DNA of 35,007 nucleotides from DASTQL01 sp035761805 (GTDB taxonomy: Bacteria; Actinomycetota; Actinomycetes; Jiangellales; Jiangellaceae). Each line of letters begins with the position of its first letter. The first letter of the stretch is position 1. Under the pieces are notes generated by a model. That model was given only the letters and a program-made list of their open reading frames with translations, was not told where the DNA came from and did no database searches. The stretch spans positions 1-35,007 of the forward strand of contig DASTQL010000183.1 of the NCBI GenBank assembly GCA_035761805.1. Direction: 5' to 3'. The translations under genes were made by a program, and so were the position numbers. This document shows positions 24,176 through 31,726 of this stretch, in pieces.

Positions 24176-26490
24176 GCCCCGGCCTTTCGGCGGCGCTTCT
24201 GCTCGATCAGCACGTGCTGGAGGTCGGCCAGCGGCTCGCCGTTGGCGTCGAGGTGCACACGCTCCCAGTCACCGTCGGGGCGCAGGTGCCACGAGGCGAC
24301 CCCGGGGTCGAAGGCCAGGTCGAAGAGGGCGGCCAGCTCCTTGCGGTGTACGTCGCTGCCCAGGCTCACCAGCGCCTCGACCCTGCGGTCGAGGTTGCGG
24401 TGCATCATGTCGGCCGAGCCGATCCAGTACTCCGGCTCACCCCCGCCTGCGAAGGCGAAGACCCGGGAGTGCTCCAGGAAGCGGCCCAGGATGCTGCGGA
24501 CGCGGATGTTCTCCGACAGCCCCGCGACGTCGGGCCGGAGCGCGCAGATGCCGCGCACCCAGACGTCGACTGGCACACCCGCCCGCGAGGCGCGGTAGAG
24601 GGCGTCGCACACGGCCTCGTCCACCAGGCTGTTGGTCTTGAACCTCACCCACGCGGGACGTCCCGCCCGGTGGTTCTCGATCTCGCGCTCGATCCGGTCC
24701 ACGATCCCCGTACGCATGGCGTGGGGCGCCACCAGCAGCCGGCTGTAGTCCGTGGCCAGGGAGTAGCCGGAGAGTGAGTTGAAGAGGTGGTTGACGTCCT
24801 CGGCCACCACGGGATCCGCGGTGAGCAGGCCGAGGTCCTCGTAGAGGCGGGCCGTCTTGGGGTGGTAGTTGCCCGTGCCGATGTGGGTGTAACGGCGGAT
24901 GCCGCCACCCTCCTCGCGGACCACCATGAGCAGCTTGCAGTGGGTCTTGAGCCCGATCAGGCCGTAGACGACGTGGCAGCCCGCCTGCTCCAGCTTGCGG
25001 GCCCAGGAGATGTTGGCGCGCTCGTCGAAGCGGGCCTTGATCTCCACGAGGACGAGCACCTGCTTGCCGCCCTCGGCCGCCTCGATCAGCGCGTCGACGA
25101 TGGGGGAGTCGCCGCTGGTGCGGTAGAGCGTCTGCTTGATCGCCAGGACCCGCGGGTCGGCCGCCGCCTGCTCGACGAACCGCTGCACGCTGGTGGAGAA
25201 CGAGTCGTACGGGTGGTGGACGAGCACGTCGGCACCGCGGATGGCGGCGAACATGTCGGCGGGCTGGGCCGACTCGACGTCGGGCAGGTCGCGGTGCGTG
25301 GCCGGCAGGAAGGGCCGGTACTTCAGCTCCGCCCGGTCCAGGTCGGCCACGGCGTGCAGCCCGGAGAGGTCCAGCGGCCCGGGCAGGTGGAAGACCTCCT
25401 CCTCGCGGATCTGCAGCTCGCGCACGAGCAGGTCGAGGACGTGGGGGTCCATCGACTCCTCGACCTCGAGCCGTACGGCGGGGCCGAAGCGCCGGCGCAC
25501 CAGCTCGCGCTCCATGGCGGTGAGGAGGTTCTCGGCGTCGTCCTCCTCCACCTCGACGTCCTCGTTGCGGGTCACCCGGAAGGTGTGGTGCTGCAGCACC
25601 TCCATGCCTGGGAAGAGCTGGCCGAGGTGCGCGGCGATGACGTCCTCGAGCGGGACGAAGCGCTGCTCGGCGACCGGGAGGAACCGGAGGAAGTTGGGCG
25701 GCACCTTGACCCGGGCGAAGTGCTCCGTGCTCGTACGAGCGTTGCGGACCACGACGGCGAGGTTGAGGGACAGGCCCGAGATGTACGGGAACGGGTGGGC
25801 CGGGTCGACGGCGAGCGGGGTGAGCACGGGGAAGACCCGCTCGCGGAAGAGCCGGTCCATCGCCTGGTGCTCGTGGTCGTCGAGGTCGTCCCAGCGGAGG
25901 ATCTCGATGCCCTCCTTGTCCAGTGCGGGCAGCAGGTCGTCGCGGAAGCCGCGGGCCTGGCGGGCCGTCAGCTCGCGCGTGCGCTCTGAGATCCGGTCGA
26001 GGATCTCGCGCGGGAGCAGGCCGCTGACGGCCGGGACGGCCACGCCGGCGGCGATGCGGCGCTTGAGGCCGGCCACCCGGACCATGAAGAACTCGTCCAG
26101 GTTGCTCGAGAAGATCGCCTGGAAGCGGGCCCGCTCGAGCAGTGGCACGTCGGGGTCCTCGGCCAGCTCGAGCACCCGGGTGTTGAAGGTCAGCCAGGAA
26201 AGCTCCCGGTCGAGGAAGCGGTCGGCTGGCAGCTCGTCGCCGGGCTTCGCGGGGTCGGGTGCCGTCGAGTGGTCGATCACCCCCGGGGTCGGCGTACCCG
26301 CGGACCGGCGGTCGCGTCGCGCCGGCCTGGGCGACGTGGGTCGCGTCGTGGCGCGGCTCCCGCCGCGACCTCCTCCCGTACGGGAGGTTGCGCGGCTCCC
26401 GGCCGCGTGGGAGCGACGAGCCGGGGGCGGCCCGGTGGGCTGCCCCTCGGGCTGTCCCTCGGGCTCGGGGAGGGGCTCGTCGGTGGCCAT
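24172..26490 (-). CDS. ppk: Polyphosphate kinase 1
   Basis: A 772-residue PPK1 that reversibly polymerises the gamma-phosphate of ATP into polyphosphate. The core starts after about 70 residues of Pro/Arg/Gly-rich, probably disordered sequence (DRFLDRELSWLTFNTRVLELAED). Two catalytic histidines align with E. coli His435 and His592: the one in GLKTHCKLLMVV (about residue 517) and the one in FLEHSRVFAF (about residue 672), with the correct spacing. PLD-like blocks and YTHIGTGNYHPKTARLYEDLG are present. ATG 26490 is chosen because the alternative GTG at 26505 has no ribosome site. It follows mshD by 43 bp and overlaps the CHAD gene, so it is probably transcribed with both. Confidence 0.95.
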   Translation of the reverse strand: MATDEPLPEPEGQPEGQPTGPPPARRSHAAGSRATSRTGGGRGGSRATTRPTSPRPARRDRRSAGTPTPGVIDHSTAPDPAKPGDELPADRFLDRELSWLTFNTRVLELAEDPDVPLLERARFQAIFSSNLDEFFMVRVAGLKRRIAAGVAVPAVSGLLPREILDRISERTRELTARQARGFRDDLLPALDKEGIEILRWDDLDDHEHQAMDRLFRERVFPVLTPLAVDPAHPFPYISGLSLNLAVVVRNARTSTEHFARVKVPPNFLRFLPVAEQRFVPLEDVIAAHLGQLFPGMEVLQHHTFRVTRNEDVEVEEDDAENLLTAMERELVRRRFGPAVRLEVEESMDPHVLDLLVRELQIREEEVFHLPGPLDLSGLHAVADLDRAELKYRPFLPATHRDLPDVESAQPADMFAAIRGADVLVHHPYDSFSTSVQRFVEQAAADPRVLAIKQTLYRTSGDSPIVDALIEAAEGGKQVLVLVEIKARFDERANISWARKLEQAGCHVVYGLIGLKTHCKLLMVVREEGGGIRRYTHIGTGNYHPKTARLYEDLGLLTADPVVAEDVNHLFNSLSGYSLATDYSRLLVAPHAMRTGIVDRIEREIENHRAGRPAWVRFKTNSLVDEAVCDALYRASRAGVPVDVWVRGICALRPDVAGLSENIRVRSILGRFLEHSRVFAFAGGGEPEYWIGSADMMHRNLDRRVEALVSLGSDVHRKELAALFDLAFDPGVASWHLRPDGDWERVHLDANGEPLADLQHVLIEQKRRRKAGA

Positions 26491-26533
26491 GATGCATGGT
26501 TCCACGGCGGGGTGGACTCGGGATAGCGGTAGG

Positions 26534-27535
26534 TCAGCCCCGTGAGTACATGACGTCCGTGTCCCAGCGAGTGAAGCCGAGCCCGGTGTAGACGCGGACG
26601 GCGGTCGAGTTGTCCTCGTCCACGTAGAGCATGGCCTGGGCCAGGCCGCGGGACCGGAGGTGGCGGAGCCCCAGGATCGTCAGCGCCCGGCCGAGGCCGC
26701 CGCCCTGCTCAGCCGGGTCGACCCCGACCACGTAGACCTCGCCGATCGGGTCGTGTCCGTGCCCCTCGTGGGCGTGCGGGCCGAGGGAGTCGTGGTCGTG
26801 CACCTCGTGGCCGCCATGGATCTTGGTCCAGTGGTAGCCGACCATCCGTTCGCCCCGGGCACCGTCGCCGCCTGCGGGAGCGTCGGGCCGGACGGCGACG
26901 AAGAAGCCGGCCGGGTCGAACCACGGCTCGCGCATCCGCCGGTGCAGGTCATCGACGGTGAGGGCGCCCTGCTCGGGGTGCTCGGCGAAGGCCAGCGCGT
27001 TGAGGGCGACCCAGTCCTCGTCGTCCTGTCCCGGTCGGAAGGTCCGGACGCTGACGCCCGCGGGCAGCCGGGGCTCCGGCAGGGCCGCGTACAGGGAGCG
27101 GCGCATCTGCCACAGCGAGCGGCTGCGCCGGAAGCCCATCGACGCCGCCAGCCGCTCCGCGTCCGAGTGACCGCCGTGGGCCCACAGCCGGAGACGGCCG
27201 TCCGGCGACTCGGCGAGCAGCCGTTCGGTGAGCCGGCGGGCGACGCCCTGGCGCCGGTGCTCCGGGTGCACGACGAGCTCGGCGCTGGCCCCCTCCACCT
27301 CGTCGGTGACGTCGAGGTGGGCGTAGCCGAGCACCTCCCCGCCCGGTGCTCGGGCCAGCACGTTCCGGGTCGCCTCGTCCCCCCCGTACCGGAGGTGCAG
27401 GCGGACGTGCTCGGAGAGCGGGTGGACGCCGTCGGCCTCGGTGGCCGCGTCGACGAGCCGCAGCACCTCGGCGACCGTGGTCGGGTCGATGCGACGGTCG
27501 ACCTCGACCGCGACCTGCTGCACCGGGGCGGTCAC
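26534..27535 (-). CDS. mshD: Mycothiol synthase MshD with a His-rich insertion
   Basis: A 333-residue double GNAT protein that acetylates Cys-GlcN-Ins in the last step of mycothiol synthesis. The N-terminal GNAT half has AELVVHPEHRRQGVARRL and LWAHGGH; the C-terminal half has ALAFAEHPEQGALTVDDL, GYHWTKIH, GEVYVVGVDPAEQGGGLGRALTILGLRHL and MLYVDEDNSTAVRVYTGLGF. Between WTKIH and GEVYVVGVDP lies an unusual loop (about 26741-26820) with eight His plus several Asp and Glu. GTG 27535 is preferred over GTG 27544 because a TACGGT -10 ends 7 nt before it. It heads the mshD-ppk-CHAD-mutT1 run and is divergent from a nucleotidase across a PHO box. Mycothiol is the expected thiol for the ArsC proteins nearby. 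Confidence 0.92.
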   Translation of the reverse strand: MTAPVQQVAVEVDRRIDPTTVAEVLRLVDAATEADGVHPLSEHVRLHLRYGGDEATRNVLARAPGGEVLGYAHLDVTDEVEGASAELVVHPEHRRQGVARRLTERLLAESPDGRLRLWAHGGHSDAERLAASMGFRRSRSLWQMRRSLYAALPEPRLPAGVSVRTFRPGQDDEDWVALNALAFAEHPEQGALTVDDLHRRMREPWFDPAGFFVAVRPDAPAGGDGARGERMVGYHWTKIHGGHEVHDHDSLGPHAHEGHGHDPIGEVYVVGVDPAEQGGGLGRALTILGLRHLRSRGLAQAMLYVDEDNSTAVRVYTGLGFTRWDTDVMYSRG

Positions 27536-27542
27536 GCCCGAC

Positions 27543-27548
27543 ACCGTA
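27543..27548 (-). promoter_or_regulatory. -10 element for leaderless mshD
   Basis: On the minus strand TACGGT ends 7 nt before GTG 27535. The region where the -35 should lie is occupied by the PHO-box repeats, suggesting activator or repressor control. Confidence 0.5.
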
Positions 27549-27558
27549 CGGCAGCGGT

Positions 27559-27580
27559 GGTCACCCGCGGTTCACTCCCC
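27559..27580 (+). promoter_or_regulatory. PHO box between mshD and the secreted nucleotidase
   Basis: Two contiguous 11-bp direct repeats, GGTCACCCGCG (a full match to the G(G/T)TCAYYYR(G/C)G unit) and GTTCACTCCCC, lie 136 bp upstream of the nucleotidase start and about 24 bp upstream of the mshD start. A third, degenerate unit starting GGTC follows in phase at 27581. A TAGCCT at 27632-27637 and a weaker CATGTT at 27599-27604 are possible -10 elements toward the nucleotidase. Confidence 0.7.
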
Positions 27581-27715
27581 GGTCGAGCAATCGGCACATG
27601 TTGCCCTGGTTACGTCGGCGGCGCGAAGCGTTAGCCTGCCCACGACGCCGGGCGGGGGTCGGTGTCGGACCGTGCCTGCGCCCGTCCGGGGCCCGCCAGA
27701 CCGACGAGGGGAAGC

Positions 27716-29500
27716 ATGTCGAGAACCGAGACGAGGGGGCGCCGACGCGCTCTCGCTGCCATGGGAGCGGTGGCGGTCGCCGCCGCCCTCGCGATCCCTG
27801 CCGACGCTGCCCCTGGCGGTGTGCCGGGCAAGCCGCCCGGGACGCCGGGAAGGCCGGCCGACCCGCCGGGGCAGCTCGTGGACGTCCAGCTGCTGGCCTT
27901 CAACGACTACCACGGCCACCTGGAGCGCAACACGCCCGGCACGGTGGGCACGACCCCGGCCGGCGGCGCCGAGTTCCTCGCGGCCAAGCTGTCGGAGCTC
28001 CGGGAGGGCAAGAAGAACACGCTGACGGTCGCCGCCGGTGACCTCATCGGTGGCACACCGTTCCTGTCCGGACTGTTCCACGACGAGCCGTCCGTCGAGT
28101 CCCTGAACGCCATGGGTCTGGACGTCTCGAGCGTGGGCAACCACGAGTTCGACGAGGGCGTCACCGAGCTGCTGCGCATGCAGAACGGTGGCTGCCACCC
28201 CGTCGACGGGTGCTACTTCCCCGACGATCCTTACCCCGGCGCCGACTTCCCGTGGCTGGCCGCCAACGTCGTCCACGAGGACACCGGTGACACGGTGCTC
28301 CCGCCGTACTGGATCCAGCGGTTCCAGGGTGTCGAGATCGGCTTCATCGGCATGACCCTCGAGGGCACGCCGCAGCTCGTGGCCCAGTCCGGCATTCGGG
28401 GATGGAACTTCCAGGACGAGGCCGACACGGCCAACGCCCTGGTGCCCGAGCTCGAGGCGCAGGGCGTGGACGCCATCGTGGTGCTCCTGCACGAGGGTGG
28501 CATCCAGGACGGCGGGGGTATCGACACCTGTGTCGGGATCTCCGGACCGATCGTGGACATCCACGACCGTCTGGACCCCGCCATCGACGTGCTCGTCACC
28601 GGCCACACCCACCAGCCGTACAACTGCGTGCTCGAGGACCCTGCGGGGCAGGACCGCCGGGTGACGAGCGCCTTCTCGTTCGGCCGGGTCGTCTCGGAGA
28701 TCAACCTGACCATCGACCGGCGGACCAACGACGTCCGGCGCGACCTGGTGACGGCGACCAACCACGTCGTCGAGCAGGCGGCTCTCACCCCCGACCCCGT
28801 CCAGACCGAGATCCTCGCGAAGTGGGGAGCGCTCGCGGCCGAGGTGGGCAACCAGCCGGTGGGTCAGATCACCGCGGACATCCGCCGGGCCTTCATCGGG
28901 ACCAACGAGGACCGGGGGAGCGAGAGCGACCTCGGCAACCTCATCGCCGACGCACAGTTGTGGGCGACCACCGTCAACGGTGCCCAAGTCGCCTTCATGA
29001 ACCCCGGAGGCTTGCGGGCAGACCTCCTCTTCGCCTCGTCTCCTGCCGGTGAGGGCGATGGTGTCGTCACCTACGGCGAGGCCTTCAACGTCCAGCCCTT
29101 CGGCAACCTGCTCACGACGATCCCGATGACGGGCGCGCAGATCGTGGACGTCCTCGAGGAGCAGTGCCAGCCGACCGGTTCCAGCAGGCCGTTCCTGCAC
29201 CTGGGGGTTTCCGAGGGCTTCACCTACACCCTGAGCAGGACGATCACCGCTGGCAACTGCACCGCTGTGTCGGTGACCAACGTTCAGCTCGACGGCGTGC
29301 CCCTCGACCCGGCTGCCACGTATCTGGTGACGGTCAACAACTTCCTCGTCGACGGGGGCGACAACTTCTTCACGTTCGCCGACGTCCCGGTGGGGGACCG
29401 GATCGGTGCGGGCATCGACCTGGACGCGTTCGTCGCGTACATCGGTGCGGAGGGCCCGCTCTCGCCGCCCGGGACCAACCGGGTGAACGAGGTGCCGTAG
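27716..29500 (+). CDS. Secreted bifunctional metallophosphatase/5'-nucleotidase
   Basis: A 594-residue exported enzyme that removes phosphate from nucleotides (5'-nucleotidase, possibly 2',3'-cyclic phosphodiesterase). The first 32 residues are a Sec signal peptide with an Ala-rich end (the twin Arg run is RGRRR, without a clear Tat motif). A Pro/Gly-rich linker follows. The calcineurin-like domain has LLAFNDYHGHLE (about residue 60), AAGDLIGG, GNHEFDEG (about 141) and VTGHTHQPYN (about 295). The C-terminal nucleotidase domain has NLIADAQL, NPGGLRADL, TYGEAFNVQPFGN and the late YLVTVNNFLVDGGDNF. ATG 27716 has GAGGGGA just upstream; an earlier in-frame GTG at 27662 lacks a signal. The upstream PHO box suggests phosphate-starvation induction. 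Confidence 0.93.
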   Translation: MSRTETRGRRRALAAMGAVAVAAALAIPADAAPGGVPGKPPGTPGRPADPPGQLVDVQLLAFNDYHGHLERNTPGTVGTTPAGGAEFLAAKLSELREGKKNTLTVAAGDLIGGTPFLSGLFHDEPSVESLNAMGLDVSSVGNHEFDEGVTELLRMQNGGCHPVDGCYFPDDPYPGADFPWLAANVVHEDTGDTVLPPYWIQRFQGVEIGFIGMTLEGTPQLVAQSGIRGWNFQDEADTANALVPELEAQGVDAIVVLLHEGGIQDGGGIDTCVGISGPIVDIHDRLDPAIDVLVTGHTHQPYNCVLEDPAGQDRRVTSAFSFGRVVSEINLTIDRRTNDVRRDLVTATNHVVEQAALTPDPVQTEILAKWGALAAEVGNQPVGQITADIRRAFIGTNEDRGSESDLGNLIADAQLWATTVNGAQVAFMNPGGLRADLLFASSPAGEGDGVVTYGEAFNVQPFGNLLTTIPMTGAQIVDVLEEQCQPTGSSRPFLHLGVSEGFTYTLSRTITAGNCTAVSVTNVQLDGVPLDPAATYLVTVNNFLVDGGDNFFTFADVPVGDRIGAGIDLDAFVAYIGAEGPLSPPGTNRVNEVP

Positions 29501-29519
29501 ACCCGGGAGGAGATCGGTC

Positions 29520-29559
29520 GGCAGGGCCGCCGCAGCCACCCGGTTGCGGCGGCCCTGCC
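29520..29559 (+). terminator. Strong hairpin terminator after the nucleotidase gene
   Basis: A perfect 15-bp stem (29520-29534 with 29545-29559) and a 10-nt loop, starting 20 nt after the stop. It is the longest perfect hairpin noticed in the window and may also work for the convergent glnR transcript. Confidence 0.85.
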
Positions 29560-29602
29560 GCGTGATGGGCGCTCTCAGCCGTCCCCAGCCAGGCCCACCC
29601 GG

Positions 29603-29626
29603 GCGTGCCGCGGTAACTGGGCACGC
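29603..29626 (-). terminator. Hairpin downstream of glnR
   Basis: GCGTGCC (29603-29609) pairs with GGCACGC (29620-29626) across a 10-nt loop, about 60 nt after the glnR stop on the minus strand. Likely one of two back-to-back terminators in this convergent gap. Confidence 0.45.
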
Positions 29627-29684
29627 GCCGCGGTGCATTCACCTGGCTCGGCACCATTTACGCGGCTGCCGTGATCATTGGGGG

Positions 29685-30428
29685 TCAGACGGGGGCGGCG
29701 GTTCGTGACGGGGTGGGGGCGGCGGACCCCGGCTGCTCGCCGCGTCGGGTCGAGGCGGGCGCCACGAAGCGGTAGCCGACGTTGCGGACCGTGCCGATCA
29801 GCTGGTCGTGCTCGGCGCCGAGCTTGGCGCGCAGGCGACGGACATGGACGTCGACCGTCCGCGTGCCGCCGAAGTAGTCGTAGCCCCACACCTCCTGGAG
29901 CAGCTGGGCCCGGGTGAAGACCCGACCGGGGTGCTGCGCCAGGTACTTGAGCAGCTCGAACTCCTTGTACGTGAGGTCGAGCGCCCGGCCGCCGACCTTG
30001 GCGGTGTAGGTGGCCTCATCGATGACCAGGTCGCCGCTGCGGATCTCCTCGGGGGTGGACTCGGCCTCACGCGTGGCCAGCAGCCGGCCCTGGGCCAGCC
30101 GCAGCCGGGCCTCCACCTCGGCCGGCCCAGCGGTGTCCAGCAGCACGTCGTCGGCCCCCCACTCGGCCGTCACCGCGGTGAGGCCGCCCTCGGTGACCAC
30201 GAGCAGCAGCGGGACGTCGACGCCGGTCGTCCGGATCAGGCGGGTCAGGCCGCGGGCGTGAGCGAGATCACGGCGGGCGTCGACGACGACGGCGTCGCAC
30301 TCCGGCGCGTCCAGCAGTGCGGAGGCCTCCGCGGGGGCCACCCGCACCTGGTGCAGCAGCAGGCCCAGCGCCGGCAGCACCTCGGCCGACGGCTGCAGCG
30401 CATTCGTGAGCAGGAAGAGCGTGGCCAC
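29685..30428 (-). CDS. glnR: Nitrogen response regulator GlnR (orphan OmpR family)
   Basis: A 247-residue transcription factor closely resembling Streptomyces GlnR. The N-terminal receiver-like domain begins with the characteristic LFLLTNALQPSAEVLPALG and keeps VVTEGGLTAVTAEWG and DDVLLDTAGPAEVEARLRLA; Asp50 is present, although GlnR proteins are known as atypical receivers working without a paired kinase. The C-terminal winged helix (about 135-230) has LDLTYKEFELLKYLAQHPG, FTRAQLLQEVWGYDYFGG and TVDVHVRRLRAKLG. It controls nitrogen assimilation genes as a dimer. GTG 30428 follows a GGAGGGAG site about 10 nt upstream. A Pro/Ser/Ala-rich tail of 25 residues is extra. It is divergent from the hydrolase gene by 106 bp. 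Confidence 0.93.
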   Translation of the reverse strand: MATLFLLTNALQPSAEVLPALGLLLHQVRVAPAEASALLDAPECDAVVVDARRDLAHARGLTRLIRTTGVDVPLLLVVTEGGLTAVTAEWGADDVLLDTAGPAEVEARLRLAQGRLLATREAESTPEEIRSGDLVIDEATYTAKVGGRALDLTYKEFELLKYLAQHPGRVFTRAQLLQEVWGYDYFGGTRTVDVHVRRLRAKLGAEHDQLIGTVRNVGYRFVAPASTRRGEQPGSAAPTPSRTAAPV

Positions 30429-30480
30429 CGGCCCAACTCCCTCCTCGGGGGCGGCCTGCGACCGGCCCCGAAAGCGTGAA

Positions 30481-30511
30481 CGGGCCCAGGGGGCATCATC
30501 GCCCGGGCCCG
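30481..30511. repeat. Inverted repeat in the glnR/hydrolase divergent region
   Basis: CGGGCCC (30481-30487) and GGGCCCG (30505-30511) flank 17 nt midway between two divergent starts. It could be an operator; GC richness makes chance pairing possible. A single GTTCACGCTTT on the minus strand (30481-30471) abuts it. Confidence 0.35.
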
Positions 30512-30534
30512 ACTCGTGGTGAAGGATACCGGAG

Positions 30535-31335
30535 ATGCCCGAGCGCACCACTACCGTCGCGCGCAGCCGGGCCCTGGTCACGGACGACGGGGTCCGGATC
30601 GTGGCGCGCTACGACCCGCCGCGACGGTCCGGGGAGCGGTTCGGCGTGGTGCTGGCCCACGGCTTCACCGGGTCGACCGACTCGCCGGGCCTCCGGCGGG
30701 TCTCCGAGTGGTTCGGGGCGGACGTGGGAGTGGTGACCTTCGACTTCCGCGGGCACGGTCGGTCGGCCGGGCTCTCGACCCTCGGCGACCTGGAGGTGCG
30801 CGACCTCGATGCCGCCGTGCGCTGGGCCCGCACCCTCGGACACGACCGGGTCGCAACCGTCGGCTGGTCGATGGGCGCGGCCGTCACCGTGCGTCATGCC
30901 GGTCTCGTCGGTGGGGTCGACGCCACGGTCGCGGTCAGCGGCCCGGCGCACTGGTACTACCGGGGCACCCGTCCGGCGAAGGGCGCCCACCGGGCGTTCG
31001 AGAGCCGGATCGGCCGCGCGGTCCTGCGCCTCGCCTACGGCACCCGAATCGACCACGGCCACTGGAGGCCGGACCGGCCCGAGTCCTGGCCGCCCACCCC
31101 CGAGGCCGCTGCCGCCCTGGTAGCTCCGACCCCGCTGCTGGTCGTGCACGGCGACGCCGACAACTGGTTCCCACCCGAGCACGCCACCCGGTTGTACGAG
31201 GCGGCGCGGGAGCCCAAGGAGCTGTGGCTGCTCCGGGGGTTCGGGCACGCGGAGTCCGGCGCCGTCGCCCACGGCGAGGACCTCGTGCGGCGGATCTCCG
31301 GCTGGCTGCGCACCCACGTGGCGGCCGTGCCGTGA
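30535..31335 (+). CDS. Alpha/beta hydrolase
   Basis: A 266-residue alpha/beta hydrolase. It has the oxyanion region VVLAHGFTGST, the strand-loop VVTFDFRGHGRS, the nucleophile elbow GWSMGAA (Ser about 120), the acid in VVHGDADNWFP and the catalytic His in GFGHAES. The pattern is that of lysophospholipase-like or esterase members; the substrate is unknown. The ATG has AAGGA 8 nt upstream. The stop overlaps the MoaD-like gene in GTGA. It is the first gene of a probable operon with the MoaD-like gene, divergent from glnR. Confidence 0.88.
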   Translation: MPERTTTVARSRALVTDDGVRIVARYDPPRRSGERFGVVLAHGFTGSTDSPGLRRVSEWFGADVGVVTFDFRGHGRSAGLSTLGDLEVRDLDAAVRWARTLGHDRVATVGWSMGAAVTVRHAGLVGGVDATVAVSGPAHWYYRGTRPAKGAHRAFESRIGRAVLRLAYGTRIDHGHWRPDRPESWPPTPEAAAALVAPTPLLVVHGDADNWFPPEHATRLYEAAREPKELWLLRGFGHAESGAVAHGEDLVRRISGWLRTHVAAVP

Positions 31336-31589
31336 CGGTCCTGGTCCGCTACTGGGCGTCGGCCCGCGAGGTGGCCGGGACCACCGAGGAACGGGTCGTC
31401 GGGCAGACCTTGGCCGACGTGCTCGACACCGTCCGCCGCCGCCATGCCGACCGAGAGCGCTTCACCCGGGTCCTGGACGTCTGCTCGGTGCTCGTCGACG
31501 GCGAGCCCCTCGGCGGGCGGGATCCGGCCACGGTGACCCTGGCCGACGGCGCCGAGGTGGACCTGCTGCCGCCCTTCGCGGGCGGCTGA
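31332..31589 (+). CDS. MoaD/ThiS family small sulfur-carrier protein
   Basis: An 85-residue ubiquitin-fold protein ending in the diagnostic Gly-Gly (LLPPFAGG), the residue that is thiocarboxylated to carry sulfur. The core has TVLVRYWASAREVAG and ADGAEVDLLPPFAGG, typical of MoaD (molybdopterin synthase small subunit) or MoaD-like carriers. The GTG start overlaps the hydrolase stop by 4 bp. No MoaE or other molybdopterin genes are in the window, so a general sulfur-carrier role linked to the sulfurtransferase group 2 kb downstream is also possible. Confidence 0.87.
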   Translation: MTVLVRYWASAREVAGTTEERVVGQTLADVLDTVRRRHADRERFTRVLDVCSVLVDGEPLGGRDPATVTLADGAEVDLLPPFAGG

Positions 31590-31726
31590 CGGCGGCGGGA
31601 CCGATCGGCGGTCACGGGCATGCCGCCTGAGGGGCGACTTCACGGCGAGGCCAGATCACGGCGGGCACATCGAGGACGCGAGCAGGCCACGGCCTGATCA
31701 CGGTTGGGTGCGGGCCTGGGGTCGGC

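Noticed and set aside
24437..26497. 686-codon minus-strand frame overlapping ppk in another frame
   Set aside because: Pro/Arg/Ala/Gly-rich shadow of PPK1 on the same strand; no motifs.
27572..29638. 688-codon minus-strand frame opposite the nucleotidase
   Set aside because: No recognisable domain, and the opposite strand encodes a complete secreted metallophosphatase.
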